64,000 nucleotides of DNA, from assembly GCA_026131555.1 (NCBI GenBank), contig JAMXJH010000003.1:122675-186674 (forward strand), in the 5' to 3' direction. Below are positions 22,485 to 32,717 of this stretch, one piece after another. This DNA is from Aerococcaceae bacterium NML190073. Lineage in GTDB: Bacteria > Bacillota > Bacilli > Lactobacillales > Aerococcaceae. A model generated the notes under the pieces. It was not told where the DNA came from. It searched no databases and worked only from the letters and a program-made list of their open reading frames with translations. How positions within the stretch are numbered: position 1 is the stretch's first letter; each line of letters starts with the position of its first letter. The position numbers and the translations under genes were made by a program.

Positions 22485-25400
22485 ATGTATATGCAGAATA
22501 AAAAAGCATATCGATTGAAAAATAAGTTTTATAACTTGTTCATTACATTATTATTGTTGGTAACGGCTTTTGTATCACCGTTCTCTGTTTTTGCAGAAGA
22601 AGCAGAAGATTCAACAATAGTGACAGAAGTAGTTGCGCCTGCAACATTAGAGGAAGGGGCAGCAGAAGAATTGCCTGTTGAACCGGATTCTGCAGAAGAA
22701 GCAACAACACCGGAGTTAGAGAAAGCCGAGTCGTCAGAAGAAGCGTCAGAAAAAGAAGACGAAGAAATCATGGCTTCGCCGGCTAACGTAAACGGTCCAG
22801 CGAAGGAATTGCCGAATGCGATTAAAACCCTTACTTTCTACTCAGGGGATAATAAATTATTGACAGGCGATCCAATGGTACATGTTCGGGATGGAGCATA
22901 CGGATTAGAGTTAAATTTTGATTTAAGTAACTATGATCATAATTTGAATAATGGGGATCACTTTACTTTTGCAGTTCCAGCACCAATGACAATCCTTGAT
23001 CCAAAAACAGTGGAACTGAATGATAAGGATACAAGCGTAAATATTGCAACAGCAGTTGTAGAGAGTAATGGCGCTGAGCAAGGTGGAACCATAACGATAA
23101 CGTTGAAAAATTTAGAGGAGTATTTGAGAGTAAAAGGTGGCAACTCTGTTGTAGCTGTCAAAGGGTTTGTAAAACTCAACTACAAATATGAACGAAATCA
23201 AGAAGGTACACTCCCTATTAACGATGCAACAACAAATCAAACGTTTAATTTCAAAGTACAAGACAGACAAAACATTGTATTAGGAGCAGAGGGAGAACAC
23301 CTATACAAATTAGGTGGCGTTATGGTGGAAACACCATGGGACTCTCCTGCCCTTGGTAAGAACGGCCCGGCACAGCACCCTTGGACAGTAGCTATTAACC
23401 GACCTGCTAAAGAGATGGGAACGCTTGTGGTAACGGATAGTATGTCATTAGAGGGTTCTCCTTGGCAGTTTATTCCTGAAACTGTACAAGTATTACGAGT
23501 ACAGTTTAGTGAAGGCTCACGTAGCTATAAGACATTAGAGACTCTTGATTCAGCTAGCTTAGTAGCGTTTAGTAACAATTATACGACATTAACATTAACG
23601 ATTCCAAACGCAGGTACAAATCAGTATGTGTTGAGATACTCAACAACGGCACCTGGTGACGGAACTTACGTTTGGAATGATGCAACTATTACATCAGATG
23701 GTGAAACGGTATCTGTTAATAAAAGAGGCGATACAGTTGAGAGAAAATCTGCGTTTAGTAAATTATCAGCAGGTATCGCTATCGATACGACATTCCGTAT
23801 TGTATTGTTTAAAGTAGACGCAGATGATCCAACATTGCGTTTGCCAGGAGCGAAGTTTTTAATTACTTCTGATGCAGGATATAATAAAGAATTTATTTCT
23901 GATGATTCAGGAAGGGTTTATGCAGATAAAGATCAGTTAGTAGCGGGCAGATATACTGTTACGGAATTAGAGGCACCGCCAGGCTATATTAAGACAATGG
24001 AACCAATCCAAGTTCAAGTAGGTAAAGACGGTGTTGTTAAGACAATTACAAACAAACGAGAAGAAATTACCTTTACAGCAACTAAGAAATGGGTAAACGC
24101 TCCGGCGAATCGTCCTGAGATTTCATTACAATTGAAACGTGATGGCGAACCTTATGGTTCACCTAAGACAATTGCAGCGAACTCGCAAGATGGCGCAACA
24201 GCAGTATGGACAAACTTACCGAAGTATCAACGCGGCACAACAACACCAAGTGTCTACACGGTAGAAGAAGCAGCAGTCAATAACTATACAGTTGCTTACA
24301 AAGAACAAACAGCAACAGGCGTAACGGTAGAGAATACAAACAACGAAAAAGTAGAAGTAGTCGTTACGAAAGTATGGGAAGACAAAGCTAACAAATTAAA
24401 TGTCCGTCCAGCAAACGTTACAATTAGATTGATGGATGGTAATCAAGAAGTACAAACCGCAGAAGTAACAGGAGATGCAGCAACAGCGCAATGGACACAC
24501 ACATTCAGTAACTTACCGAAGTATAGAGCTGACGGTACAGAAATCACTTATACAGTAGATGAAGTATTACCGCCAAACAGTCGCTATACTAAGAGCGTTC
24601 AAGGCACAACTGTAACAAACACATTGAGTTTCGATGAGAAGATTACAGTTTCAGGTAAGAAAGTATGGAACGACAATAACAATGCATTCCAAAAACGTCC
24701 AGATTCAATCAAAGTCAACTTATTGCAAAATAACACACCATTGAAATCTGAAAACGTAACAGGCAATGGAAATGAATGGACATTCCAATTCACAGACTTA
24801 CCGAAATATGATGCAAATGGTGATGTATATAACTACACATTGACCGAAGAAGTAACAACTAAGAATTCTGTAGGTGCAGCAGATGTTTACACCTCTGAAA
24901 TTACTGGTAATGCAGCAACAGGCTTTGTTATTACGAATACATACGTGAACCAAGAAACAGTAAGCGTATCAGGTAAGAAAGTATGGGACGATGCCAATAA
25001 CCAAGACGGCAAACGTCCACAAAGTATCACAGTGACATTATATGTTAACGGCTCAGCTCACCCGGCATCTACACGTGAGTTATCGGAAGCAAACGGCTGG
25101 ACATATAGCTTTGATGCTTTGCCGAAGTACACAACGGATGCTCAATTAATTAACTATACTGTGAGAGAGAAATCAGTACCACAAGATTACAGCGTAGAAT
25201 ATGTAACAACAGCAACAGGTAATGACATTGTTAATAAATATACACCGGGCAAAACAAGTGTATCTGTAACGAAAGTATGGGAAGATGCAAACGACCAAGA
25301 TGGCGTGCGTCCAACAGAAGTACAAGTACAATTGTTAGCAGACGGTGTGGAAAAAGGTGCCCCTGTTAAGTTAAATGAAGCAAACAAATGGTTACACACA

Positions 25401-26831
25401 TGGGCAGAACTTGATCAGAAGAAATCTGGTAAAGACATTGTCTACACAGTGAAAGAATTAGCAGTAGAAGCGTATGAATCAGCAGTAACAGGTGATGCAA
25501 CAACAGGCTTTACAGTGACAAACACACACGTGCCGGCAGTTGTTAGCGTATCAGTTAACAAAGTATGGGAAGATGCAAACAATCAAGACGGCGTACGTCC
25601 AACGGAAGTACAAGTACAATTGTTAGCAGACGGCGTAGAGCAAGGCGAACCTGTAACTTTAAATGAAGCAAACAAATGGGCACATACATGGGCTGACATT
25701 GCGATGAAGAAATCTGGTAAAGACATTGTCTACACAGTGAAAGAATTAGCAGTAGGAGCGTACGAATCAGTAGTGACAGGTGATGCAACAACAGGCTTTA
25801 CAATTACGAATAAGCACGTACCGGCGGTTGTTAGCGTGTCAGTTAACAAAGTATGGGAAGATGCAAACAATCAAGACGGCGTACGTCCAGCGGAAGTACA
25901 AGTACAATTGTTAGCAGACGGCGTAGAGCAAGGAGAGCCTGTAACTCTAAATGAAGCAAACAAATGGGCACATACATGGGCGAATCTTGATCAGAAGAAA
26001 GCTGGAAAAGATATTGTCTACACAGTGAAAGAATTAGCAGTAGAAGCGTACGAATCAGTAGTGACAGGTGATGCAACAACAGGCTTTACAATTACGAACA
26101 CACATGTGCCATCTGTAGTAACAGTAGCAGGTAAGAAGGTATGGAATGATGCAGACAATAAGCAAGGAGTACGTCCGGCATCAATCAAAGTAAATGTATT
26201 AGCAGATGGAAAAGTTGTTTCATCTAAAGAAGTTACAGAAGCAAATGGATGGGCATTTGAATTTACAAACTTACCAGAATTTGCAGCAGGCAAGAAAGTA
26301 GCTTACACAGTAACAGAAGATGCAGTAAAAGGTTACACAGCTATATACGAAGGTGATGCAGTAAAAGGTATTACGGTAACAAATACGTATGCACCACAAT
26401 TAACTAATTTAATGGTTGTGAAACATTGGAATGACGGAAATGATGTAGATAAATTACGTCCGAAATCTGTAGAAGTAGAGTTGTTAATGAACAACCAACC
26501 AACTGGCAAGAAAGCAGTATTAAATGCGGAAAACAATTGGTCTCACAACTTTACTGAATTGGATAAAGTATTAGGTGGTAAAGAGCAAACTTACTCAGTA
26601 AAAGAAGTTGCAGTACCATCAGGTTATACATCAGAGGTTAAAGTCGTAGACTCGGCGAATGTGATTCTGACAAACACGCATACGCCAAAACCAGCACCAA
26701 AACAAGAAAAATCAGAGGCGAAAGCATTACCTAAGACAGGTGAAACAGTAGTAGCTTGGTCAACGATGACAGGTTTAATCTTGTTGGTAGCTTCTGGATT
26801 GGTATACTACGTTAGAAAGCGTCAAGCATAA
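22485..26831 (+). CDS. LPXTG cell-wall adhesin with collagen-binding-like region and Cna_B repeats
   Basis: A 1448-residue surface protein. In order: signal peptide ending FSVFA before EEAED; an acidic Glu/Ala/Ser-rich stretch to about 95; an adhesive region (about 100-430) resembling the Ig-like collagen-binding/SdrG-type A domains; a SpaA/prealbumin-like domain (about 440-525, with PGAKFLIT and LEAPPGYIK); nine Cna_B domains (about 530-1400) each starting VxVxKxW and ending near YTVKE...TNT, the residues used for Lys-Asn isopeptide bonds; then LPKTG (1415-1419), a hydrophobic segment and VRKRQA. Sortase would anchor it. Collagen binding is a family-based guess. The ATG at 22485 lies close to GAGAGGAG; the ATG at 22491 is an alternative. 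Confidence 0.9.
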   Translation: MYMQNKKAYRLKNKFYNLFITLLLLVTAFVSPFSVFAEEAEDSTIVTEVVAPATLEEGAAEELPVEPDSAEEATTPELEKAESSEEASEKEDEEIMASPANVNGPAKELPNAIKTLTFYSGDNKLLTGDPMVHVRDGAYGLELNFDLSNYDHNLNNGDHFTFAVPAPMTILDPKTVELNDKDTSVNIATAVVESNGAEQGGTITITLKNLEEYLRVKGGNSVVAVKGFVKLNYKYERNQEGTLPINDATTNQTFNFKVQDRQNIVLGAEGEHLYKLGGVMVETPWDSPALGKNGPAQHPWTVAINRPAKEMGTLVVTDSMSLEGSPWQFIPETVQVLRVQFSEGSRSYKTLETLDSASLVAFSNNYTTLTLTIPNAGTNQYVLRYSTTAPGDGTYVWNDATITSDGETVSVNKRGDTVERKSAFSKLSAGIAIDTTFRIVLFKVDADDPTLRLPGAKFLITSDAGYNKEFISDDSGRVYADKDQLVAGRYTVTELEAPPGYIKTMEPIQVQVGKDGVVKTITNKREEITFTATKKWVNAPANRPEISLQLKRDGEPYGSPKTIAANSQDGATAVWTNLPKYQRGTTTPSVYTVEEAAVNNYTVAYKEQTATGVTVENTNNEKVEVVVTKVWEDKANKLNVRPANVTIRLMDGNQEVQTAEVTGDAATAQWTHTFSNLPKYRADGTEITYTVDEVLPPNSRYTKSVQGTTVTNTLSFDEKITVSGKKVWNDNNNAFQKRPDSIKVNLLQNNTPLKSENVTGNGNEWTFQFTDLPKYDANGDVYNYTLTEEVTTKNSVGAADVYTSEITGNAATGFVITNTYVNQETVSVSGKKVWDDANNQDGKRPQSITVTLYVNGSAHPASTRELSEANGWTYSFDALPKYTTDAQLINYTVREKSVPQDYSVEYVTTATGNDIVNKYTPGKTSVSVTKVWEDANDQDGVRPTEVQVQLLADGVEKGAPVKLNEANKWLHTWAELDQKKSGKDIVYTVKELAVEAYESAVTGDATTGFTVTNTHVPAVVSVSVNKVWEDANNQDGVRPTEVQVQLLADGVEQGEPVTLNEANKWAHTWADIAMKKSGKDIVYTVKELAVGAYESVVTGDATTGFTITNKHVPAVVSVSVNKVWEDANNQDGVRPAEVQVQLLADGVEQGEPVTLNEANKWAHTWANLDQKKAGKDIVYTVKELAVEAYESVVTGDATTGFTITNTHVPSVVTVAGKKVWNDADNKQGVRPASIKVNVLADGKVVSSKEVTEANGWAFEFTNLPEFAAGKKVAYTVTEDAVKGYTAIYEGDAVKGITVTNTYAPQLTNLMVVKHWNDGNDVDKLRPKSVEVELLMNNQPTGKKAVLNAENNWSHNFTELDKVLGGKEQTYSVKEVAVPSGYTSEVKVVDSANVILTNTHTPKPAPKQEKSEAKALPKTGETVVAWSTMTGLILLVASGLVYYVRKRQA
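25258..26121 (+). repeat. Three 288-bp repeats encoding Cna_B units
   Basis: AAAGTATGGGAAGATGC recurs at 25272, 25560 and 25848, exactly 288 bp (96 codons) apart, and the second and third copies are nearly identical over their whole length. The flanking Cna_B units are more diverged. Copy number may vary by recombination. Confidence 0.9.
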
Positions 26832-26856
26832 GCAACTCTTGATTTAGATTCAGTAT

Positions 26857-26892
26857 AAAAAATAGGGGGTGAATTACCATCCCCTATTTTTA
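26857..26892 (+). terminator. Terminator after the Cna_B adhesin
   Basis: AAAAATAGGGG pairs with CCCCTATTTTT around 12 nt and is followed by TATAG. The A/T flanks make it usable in both directions. Confidence 0.85.
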
Positions 26893-26977
26893 TAGTGGAC
26901 GGACTGTTTACCTTGAGAGTCTTTATGTTGGAATATTGAAATCAAATAAAAACATTATGTTTTATCTGGAGAAAAAA

Positions 26978-29900
26978 ATGAAGAAATTAAGAAAAGTAAA
27001 AAAACATTGGATAGCTGTAGGGTTCGGGCTAGCAGTGCTTTTGCCGATGGGAGCAACATCAGTTGTATCAGCCGAAGAAACGAGTGAACTTACGGAATCG
27101 AAGCAAGCGACAACGGCTAGTGAAACGGGTCCTGATGACGGAGTCAGTTCCTCGCAAGTAACTCCAATGACAAATGAGGTAGCATCATCAGTAAATAGTG
27201 ACGGAACAACTTCTAGCTTGAATCCAGATGATGTGCCGGGCTATGATTTATCCCATATTGAAAGTTTAATTTCGGATGATAATTTAAGTCAGAAAGTAAA
27301 AGATTCGAGGACACCGGATTCACGAACGCTGGTAAGTAAGCCGGTAATCAATGGTGTCAACTACAATGTTCACTATGATCAAGAAAATCAATGGTATTAC
27401 GTTAAGGTTTCTGAATTTGCAAATGAACAAAAAACAGCTAACCAACAAGCGGTTCAATCGGCATTACAAGCAGCTAATCAAATTGTGATGCGTGATGGTG
27501 AAGGGAATCTTCATACGGGGATTGCAGTTAAAGTCGACACAAATGTTCATTTACACCGTGATCAAGGTGAGCTTTCTCATTATGAAGTGATGACGTTCGA
27601 TGGTGGAGTTCCTTTTAACATTAAAGGAACCGTTAATGGTGTTGCTAACCCAGCGCGTGTAACAGAAGAAGAATACGCAGCGATGAGTTTTAGTTCAGAG
27701 GGGCTAATATCCTACAAGGACAACAGCGGAATTTTCCGTCAGGGGATAGTCATGCCAATTTACAATAAACCTGCTAAATTTGAACAAATTGTCATTGATC
27801 AATCATTGTCAAATGTTAGGGCATTGTATAGTGATCGTCGTAATCCAAGTCGAATTACGACGAATTTGAGTCAATTTGGCGCAATGTGGGACTCTAATGA
27901 AAACAATACAGACGCTAGAGATCATGCTGTTATATTGATTGATAATGTTGACGGCTTACTTGTTAATAACATCTTAATTGATATTTTACGTCCGCAATTG
28001 GCAGCGGGACAAGTGAACGATGAGTTTTATAAGAGAGGTCTGCCTTACTACGGGAAAATGAGTGGTATGATAGTCAATGATTCAAATAATATTCGCTTGG
28101 ATACAGTTAACGCAGTCGGGGCGAATAGAGCAGGAATCTCGTTCACATCAACGTATAATCAATCGTTCAATCATACTGTGGGAGGACGAAAAACTTCTCT
28201 TGAAAAATTGGTTCAAGCGGGGCAACGCTCACTTGATGAACTCAAATTGGGACGTAATAACCAAGTAATTAATAGCCAACTACATCATAACCGTGTAGCG
28301 GGTCTAATGTTTGCTTATCAGGAAAACTTTATAGCAGAAAATAATTTGGTCTATGATAACGGGCATCCACTAAGCGGGTCTACCGGGTACGGAATTGCTT
28401 CTTCAGCGGGCTCGTATAATAATCATATCCACTATCGTAAAAATACCTCTTATCGTAATTACCGTAAAGGATTGGATATACACGATGCAGACAATATTGT
28501 AATTGTGGGTAATTTGTCAATCGGCGACCGTCTGAATGGGATTTCCGTCTATAACCGTTCTTACAAGATGGAACATGTCAAGATTGAAAACAACCTTGTA
28601 CTACAAATTCCAAAACATCGTCTTGCTAAGGATGATTTAACAGACCATGGACAGATTAGATCCGGATCAGATTATGCAAACTATACAGCTATTCTGATAC
28701 AAACTAATGAAAAAAACCGTGACTTAAGTGCGCCGGGTTCAAAAGGAAAGTTTTCGATTTCAAATAATACAATTCAAGGATTGGCAAAAGATGGTTTGGA
28801 AGGAACAGGGAATATTTATATAACGGAAGCGATTATTCTTCGCATGAATGAGCCGTATTTAGACTATGATCTAGACGTTTCCAAAAACGTAATACAAGGA
28901 GAATCGGCAAACGCAATTGTTAAGATGATTAACTCGAGTTATGACTCCCGTAATAATAATCGTCTGTTACCAGACTTCTCTAAATATAAAACTGCATTAG
29001 GTCTGGGTTCAGGAAATATTAGGTTTACTGGAAATGACATTCAAGTAGGCTCAATTTATGGAAATCCTCAAGCAGGTGTGGCGCCATTTACATTTACAGA
29101 ATCAACACTAAATACACTTGTTGTAGAAAAAAAGCGGGATGCAAATGGCAAGATAACAACAGCGCATCGTCATACAGGGACAGTGCAGGATAAGTTTAGA
29201 GGCTCGTTCACTTTTGCAAATAATCAAATCAAATTTGATAATACGATTATGTCAACTAACGGAGCTTCAGAATCAGTGGTGAATATTTTGACAAATGCGG
29301 AAGGGATTGTATTCAAAAATAACCAACTGTCTTTAGGAAAAGTAACAGGATTAGGAATGACTACCGCATCGAATCAGGCACCACTAATTAGAGTTTCGGG
29401 GTTGACTTCACCTACTATCAATTCAACATTCACGCATAATGCTGAACGTGGCATTTCCAATTTTCCAAATTCATTGCGTCGAACACAACCGTTGATTATG
29501 TTGAATAATGACATTAGTATGAGTAGTCTGACGTATGGCAATGACCAGCTTAGAGCAGCAATCTTAGTGACGAATGGTGTTGTACGTTATATGGCACATA
29601 ATGATGTTTCATCTGATAACGCTATGCGTATAGGTATTGCATCGCCGGATAAAGCGGACCCAACACTGGGGAATGTATTGTATACGAATGACACACGCAT
29701 AGATCAACCACAATCGGATCGTGATAACCGTGACTTTAATTTGCCTCGTGTTCGTATAGGGCATATAAGTACGGAAACCGTCACGACAGACGTTAAACGT
29801 TATACTGCGCCGATTCAATATATTTTTTCTGAGGATTTACTCGTAGGTCAATACGAAGTAATTCAAGCTGGTAAAGACGGAGAGATTAGTCGTAAGATTT

Positions 29901-31597
29901 CAACATTGAAAGTAGAAAATGGGAAGCGTGATACCAATTCCTACGATATATTACGCTCAATTTTGCCGTCACATTTCAATATTGCTAATGTCAAGGATGC
30001 AACGGATAATCCAGCAATCCCTGGTTTGTTGAGAGCGGATTATACGGTTGTAAACGGAGATGTATTTACAGCAATTAAAGATTATCCTTATGGAACAACA
30101 GCGGTAAATGGATCCCCGACTACAACAAGGGTAGAATACCGCTATGAAAATCTACCAATTGGACTCAAAGAAGCAACAGCTTTAAATGTTGAAGAAGATA
30201 CCGTCACAACTGAAAGTTTGCCTAGAATCATCGTAGTTGGGCGGGGTATTCCAGTATATGAAACGGATCGTATTAGTGAGCCCATTCCATACTTGAAACG
30301 CTATGTTGCAGATACAAAAGGATTGGCGGGAGAAAGAAGTGTGGGCCAACCCGGTGTTGAAGGGGAGCGTATCAAGGTTTATCGTGTGTTGCGAAATGCT
30401 AATACAGGACAGATTAAGGATTCATATTTGATTGAGTCAGTACTTGTGCGTAATCCTTTGGAAGAGATTGTAATAGTGGGAACGCTTGAGTACGTAGATG
30501 AAACCGTGCCTTTTGAAGAAGAAACGATTCGCACAGATACGTTATTTGACGGAGAAACAAAACGTGTGGAAGGTGAGTTTGGAACCCGTCGTACGAATTA
30601 CCTGTATGAACTGGATACAGAAACTGGCTTACTTGGTAATAAGGCTCTCGATAATGTAGTGATGATTAAGCCGGTTCGAAATGCTATTACATATATTGGG
30701 ACGAAACCACGATTGATTGAGCAAGAGGAAATTGAAGTAAGAGAAATTCCATTTGAAACGTTCACGAAATATTCGAATCAATTGCCGGAAGGTCAAACTG
30801 TTGTTGAACAAGAAGGCATTGTAGGGGAATTAACAATCCGCTACAAAGTAGTTACGAACAATCAAGAAGGGAGCCAAATTTCTCGCGAAGTGCTCAGTGA
30901 AACGGTAACGAAACCATCACAAACTAGAATCATTGTAATCGGAAGTAAAACAATCGAACAAAAGAATCGTATTGCCTTTGAGACAGTTGCAACCAAGGTT
31001 GTCTATAGACAATCGGACACACTTGCTAAGGGAAGTCAACTAGTTGCCCAAGAAGGAAAAGATGGGCTACATAAAGTAACGTACACGGATACAATCCGCT
31101 TGTCTGACGGTAAAGTGATTGAAACGCAAGAAACAGAGCGCCAAATCTTAGTTCCGATGGAAGAAAGAATTATTATAGTTGGTATCATGGAGCCGAAACC
31201 TGAGTTGAAGCCAATCACGAAAACCCGCATAGTAGAAGAGGTCATTCCATTCAAGCGTACGGAAAAACGTACACAAGAATTGGAATCAGGTAAAGAAACT
31301 GTACTGATTCCAGGGCAAAACGGCGTGTTACGTTATACATATCTTGATCGATTTGACCATAACGGAAACTTGATTTCGAGCGAATTGATTGCCAAGGAAG
31401 TTGTTCAAGAAGCTGTTAGCGAGGAAGTTTTGGTAGGAGAAGCATCTAATCCAAATAAACCGATGACATCTGTTCAAACAGCTACGTTACCGGCAACGGG
31501 AGAAGTAGCAGAAGCATGGCAATTAGTTGGTGTTCTTGCACTAGGAGTTGGAGGCTTTTTGAAAGGCAAACGAAAAGGTGTAGCGAGAAAAATATAG
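26978..31597 (+). CDS. LPXTG wall protein with right-handed beta-helix and G5 domains
   Basis: A 1539-residue surface protein. Signal peptide with KVKKHWIAVGFGLAVLL ending VVSA before EE; a Ser/Thr/Glu-rich linker to about 90; a large N-terminal region to about 280; a parallel beta-helix (about 280-930) with many short Asn-rich rungs such as NNLVYDNGHP, NNHIHYRKN and NIVIVGN; about six G5-like repeats (about 940-1490), each closing in an IIVVG or EIVIVG strand; LPATG at 1504-1508, a hydrophobic segment and a basic tail. Beta-helix proteins of this kind are often polysaccharide lyases, epimerases or adhesins; the catalytic class cannot be read here. The glycosaminoglycan genes downstream make a glycan substrate plausible. 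The frame opens at a TTG at 26936, but CTGGAGA precedes the ATG at 26978. Confidence 0.85.
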   Translation: MKKLRKVKKHWIAVGFGLAVLLPMGATSVVSAEETSELTESKQATTASETGPDDGVSSSQVTPMTNEVASSVNSDGTTSSLNPDDVPGYDLSHIESLISDDNLSQKVKDSRTPDSRTLVSKPVINGVNYNVHYDQENQWYYVKVSEFANEQKTANQQAVQSALQAANQIVMRDGEGNLHTGIAVKVDTNVHLHRDQGELSHYEVMTFDGGVPFNIKGTVNGVANPARVTEEEYAAMSFSSEGLISYKDNSGIFRQGIVMPIYNKPAKFEQIVIDQSLSNVRALYSDRRNPSRITTNLSQFGAMWDSNENNTDARDHAVILIDNVDGLLVNNILIDILRPQLAAGQVNDEFYKRGLPYYGKMSGMIVNDSNNIRLDTVNAVGANRAGISFTSTYNQSFNHTVGGRKTSLEKLVQAGQRSLDELKLGRNNQVINSQLHHNRVAGLMFAYQENFIAENNLVYDNGHPLSGSTGYGIASSAGSYNNHIHYRKNTSYRNYRKGLDIHDADNIVIVGNLSIGDRLNGISVYNRSYKMEHVKIENNLVLQIPKHRLAKDDLTDHGQIRSGSDYANYTAILIQTNEKNRDLSAPGSKGKFSISNNTIQGLAKDGLEGTGNIYITEAIILRMNEPYLDYDLDVSKNVIQGESANAIVKMINSSYDSRNNNRLLPDFSKYKTALGLGSGNIRFTGNDIQVGSIYGNPQAGVAPFTFTESTLNTLVVEKKRDANGKITTAHRHTGTVQDKFRGSFTFANNQIKFDNTIMSTNGASESVVNILTNAEGIVFKNNQLSLGKVTGLGMTTASNQAPLIRVSGLTSPTINSTFTHNAERGISNFPNSLRRTQPLIMLNNDISMSSLTYGNDQLRAAILVTNGVVRYMAHNDVSSDNAMRIGIASPDKADPTLGNVLYTNDTRIDQPQSDRDNRDFNLPRVRIGHISTETVTTDVKRYTAPIQYIFSEDLLVGQYEVIQAGKDGEISRKISTLKVENGKRDTNSYDILRSILPSHFNIANVKDATDNPAIPGLLRADYTVVNGDVFTAIKDYPYGTTAVNGSPTTTRVEYRYENLPIGLKEATALNVEEDTVTTESLPRIIVVGRGIPVYETDRISEPIPYLKRYVADTKGLAGERSVGQPGVEGERIKVYRVLRNANTGQIKDSYLIESVLVRNPLEEIVIVGTLEYVDETVPFEEETIRTDTLFDGETKRVEGEFGTRRTNYLYELDTETGLLGNKALDNVVMIKPVRNAITYIGTKPRLIEQEEIEVREIPFETFTKYSNQLPEGQTVVEQEGIVGELTIRYKVVTNNQEGSQISREVLSETVTKPSQTRIIVIGSKTIEQKNRIAFETVATKVVYRQSDTLAKGSQLVAQEGKDGLHKVTYTDTIRLSDGKVIETQETERQILVPMEERIIIVGIMEPKPELKPITKTRIVEEVIPFKRTEKRTQELESGKETVLIPGQNGVLRYTYLDRFDHNGNLISSELIAKEVVQEAVSEEVLVGEASNPNKPMTSVQTATLPATGEVAEAWQLVGVLALGVGGFLKGKRKGVARKI

Positions 31598-31860
31598 CTT
31601 AATTCTTTTCTTCGATATACGCAATCCTTACTATCAGTCGTACCGCAACCTAACCCGATTAGCGCAAGCGCGTACGCATTTCTTACAGTCATGAATTATC
31701 GGAAGGAAAAGCCGTGCGGCATGAGGTATCGCAGGAACGTTATATATATGGCGCGCACGCACAAATTAAGCGTTGATTAATAGCAGACCCATTCTCAACA
31801 CAAAGCATCCGCTAATGAACAAAACCGGCAACAAAATTTCACAAACTTATTTATTTGAGA
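31598..31860. other. Intergenic stretch between wall-protein gene and thiamine operon
   Basis: No convincing gene is seen. The part at about 31640-31750 has short GC-rich inverted pieces (GCGCAAGCGC, GGCGCGC, GCCGTGCGGC), unlike the AT-rich spacers elsewhere. No terminator with a T run is visible directly after the upstream gene. Confidence 0.4.
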
Positions 31861-31869
31861 TTGATTGTA

Positions 31870-31878
31870 TGCTAGAAT
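31870..31878 (+). promoter_or_regulatory. Extended -10 of the thiW operon
   Basis: TGC followed by TAGAAT at 31873-31878 lies about 25 bases before the TPP aptamer. No clear -35 is seen. Confidence 0.45.
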
Positions 31879-31902
31879 AACAAATGTAGACAACTCAATA
31901 AA

Positions 31903-31991
31903 ACCACTAGGGGTGCTGGCAACGGCTGAGATTAACGACTGTTAAATCCCTTTGACCTGATCTAGATAATACTAGCGTAGGAAATGTGGGA
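31903..31991 (+). ncRNA. TPP riboswitch (thi-box) upstream of thiW
   Basis: The conserved parts are all present: CTAGGGGTGC, GGCTGAGA, a variable arm, CCCTTTGACCTGATCTAGATAATACTAGCGTAGGAAATGTGG. These form the pyrimidine- and pyrophosphate-sensing arms. It is followed about 95 nt later by an intrinsic terminator, so high TPP should stop transcription of thiW-tenA-thiD-thiM-thiE. Confidence 0.95.
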
Positions 31992-32086
31992 ATGTGAATC
32001 ATTGTGATATTTTGTCATCTGTCAAGTGAGTGTGAAGACGCTCTCTTTAGGTCGGCATAAATTTGTTAGCGATGACATAAAAGAAC

Positions 32087-32118
32087 ACTCCTACACCAGA
32101 CGTGTAGGAGTTTTTTTG
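32087..32118 (+). terminator. Riboswitch-controlled terminator before thiW
   Basis: ACTCCTACA pairs with TGTAGGAGT around 7 nt, then TTTTTTT. It lies between the TPP aptamer and thiW and is the likely expression platform. Confidence 0.85.
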
Positions 32119-32216
32119 TTGTATTCTTTCACTTTCAGTGGCTTTTATGATTGGCTATCCAAAAAGGGGCACGTTATTTCGTGCTCCATTAAATAAAAGA
32201 GGAAAGGAGGAGAGGC

Positions 32217-32717
32217 ATGCGCAAGTTAGTGTTAACAGCTGTTTTTATGGCGGTAGGTGTAGTGTTATCGACATTCCACATAACAATTGGCGTGGCGAAG
32301 ATTTTTCCGATTCAACATTTGTTGAATGTTTTGTTAGCAACACTGATCGGCGTTCGTTTGAATGTACTGGCAGCATTCGGCACATCTGTATTCCGCAATC
32401 TATATGGACTTGGCACATTGTTGGCATTTCCCGGGAGCATGATCGGGGCTTTTTGTGCGAGTTGGACGTATCGCAAAACAAAAAAACTGTCTTTAACAGC
32501 ATTGGCGGAAGTAATTGGTACAGGAATATTCGGGGCGATATTGAGTTATCCGGTTGCGCACCTACTATTAGGCAGAGAAGTTGCATTGCTAACCTTTGTT
32601 GCACCGTTCACTATGAGTTCACTTGTCGGTGCTACAATCGCCTATTTATTATTGTTGATGATGAGTCGACATCCATATTTTGAACACATTCAAGCAAAAT
32701 TAAAGGAGGAAATTTAA
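32217..32717 (+). CDS. thiW: ThiW, thiazole (hydroxyethylthiazole) ECF transporter S component
   Basis: A 166-residue membrane protein with about five hydrophobic segments, starting at the ATG after AAAGGAGGAGAGGC. The early KIFPIQHLLNVLLATLIG and the FRNLYGLGTLLAFPGSMIGA segment are characteristic of the ThiW family, predicted from thi-box regulons to bring in the thiazole moiety. It needs the shared ECF ATPase/T module, which lies elsewhere. It is the first gene of the salvage operon; its stop overlaps the tenA start (TAATG). Confidence 0.9.
   Translation: MRKLVLTAVFMAVGVVLSTFHITIGVAKIFPIQHLLNVLLATLIGVRLNVLAAFGTSVFRNLYGLGTLLAFPGSMIGAFCASWTYRKTKKLSLTALAEVIGTGIFGAILSYPVAHLLLGREVALLTFVAPFTMSSLVGATIAYLLLLMMSRHPYFEHIQAKLKEEI

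Noticed and set aside
25555..26079. Two Leu-rich minus-strand open frames inside the Cna_B repeats
   Set aside because: They are antisense shadows of the repeated coding sequence, similar to each other only because the repeats are.
31691..31780. Small open frame MNYRKEKPCGMRYRR...
   Set aside because: Only 29 codons, no ribosome site before the ATG; nothing supports translation.
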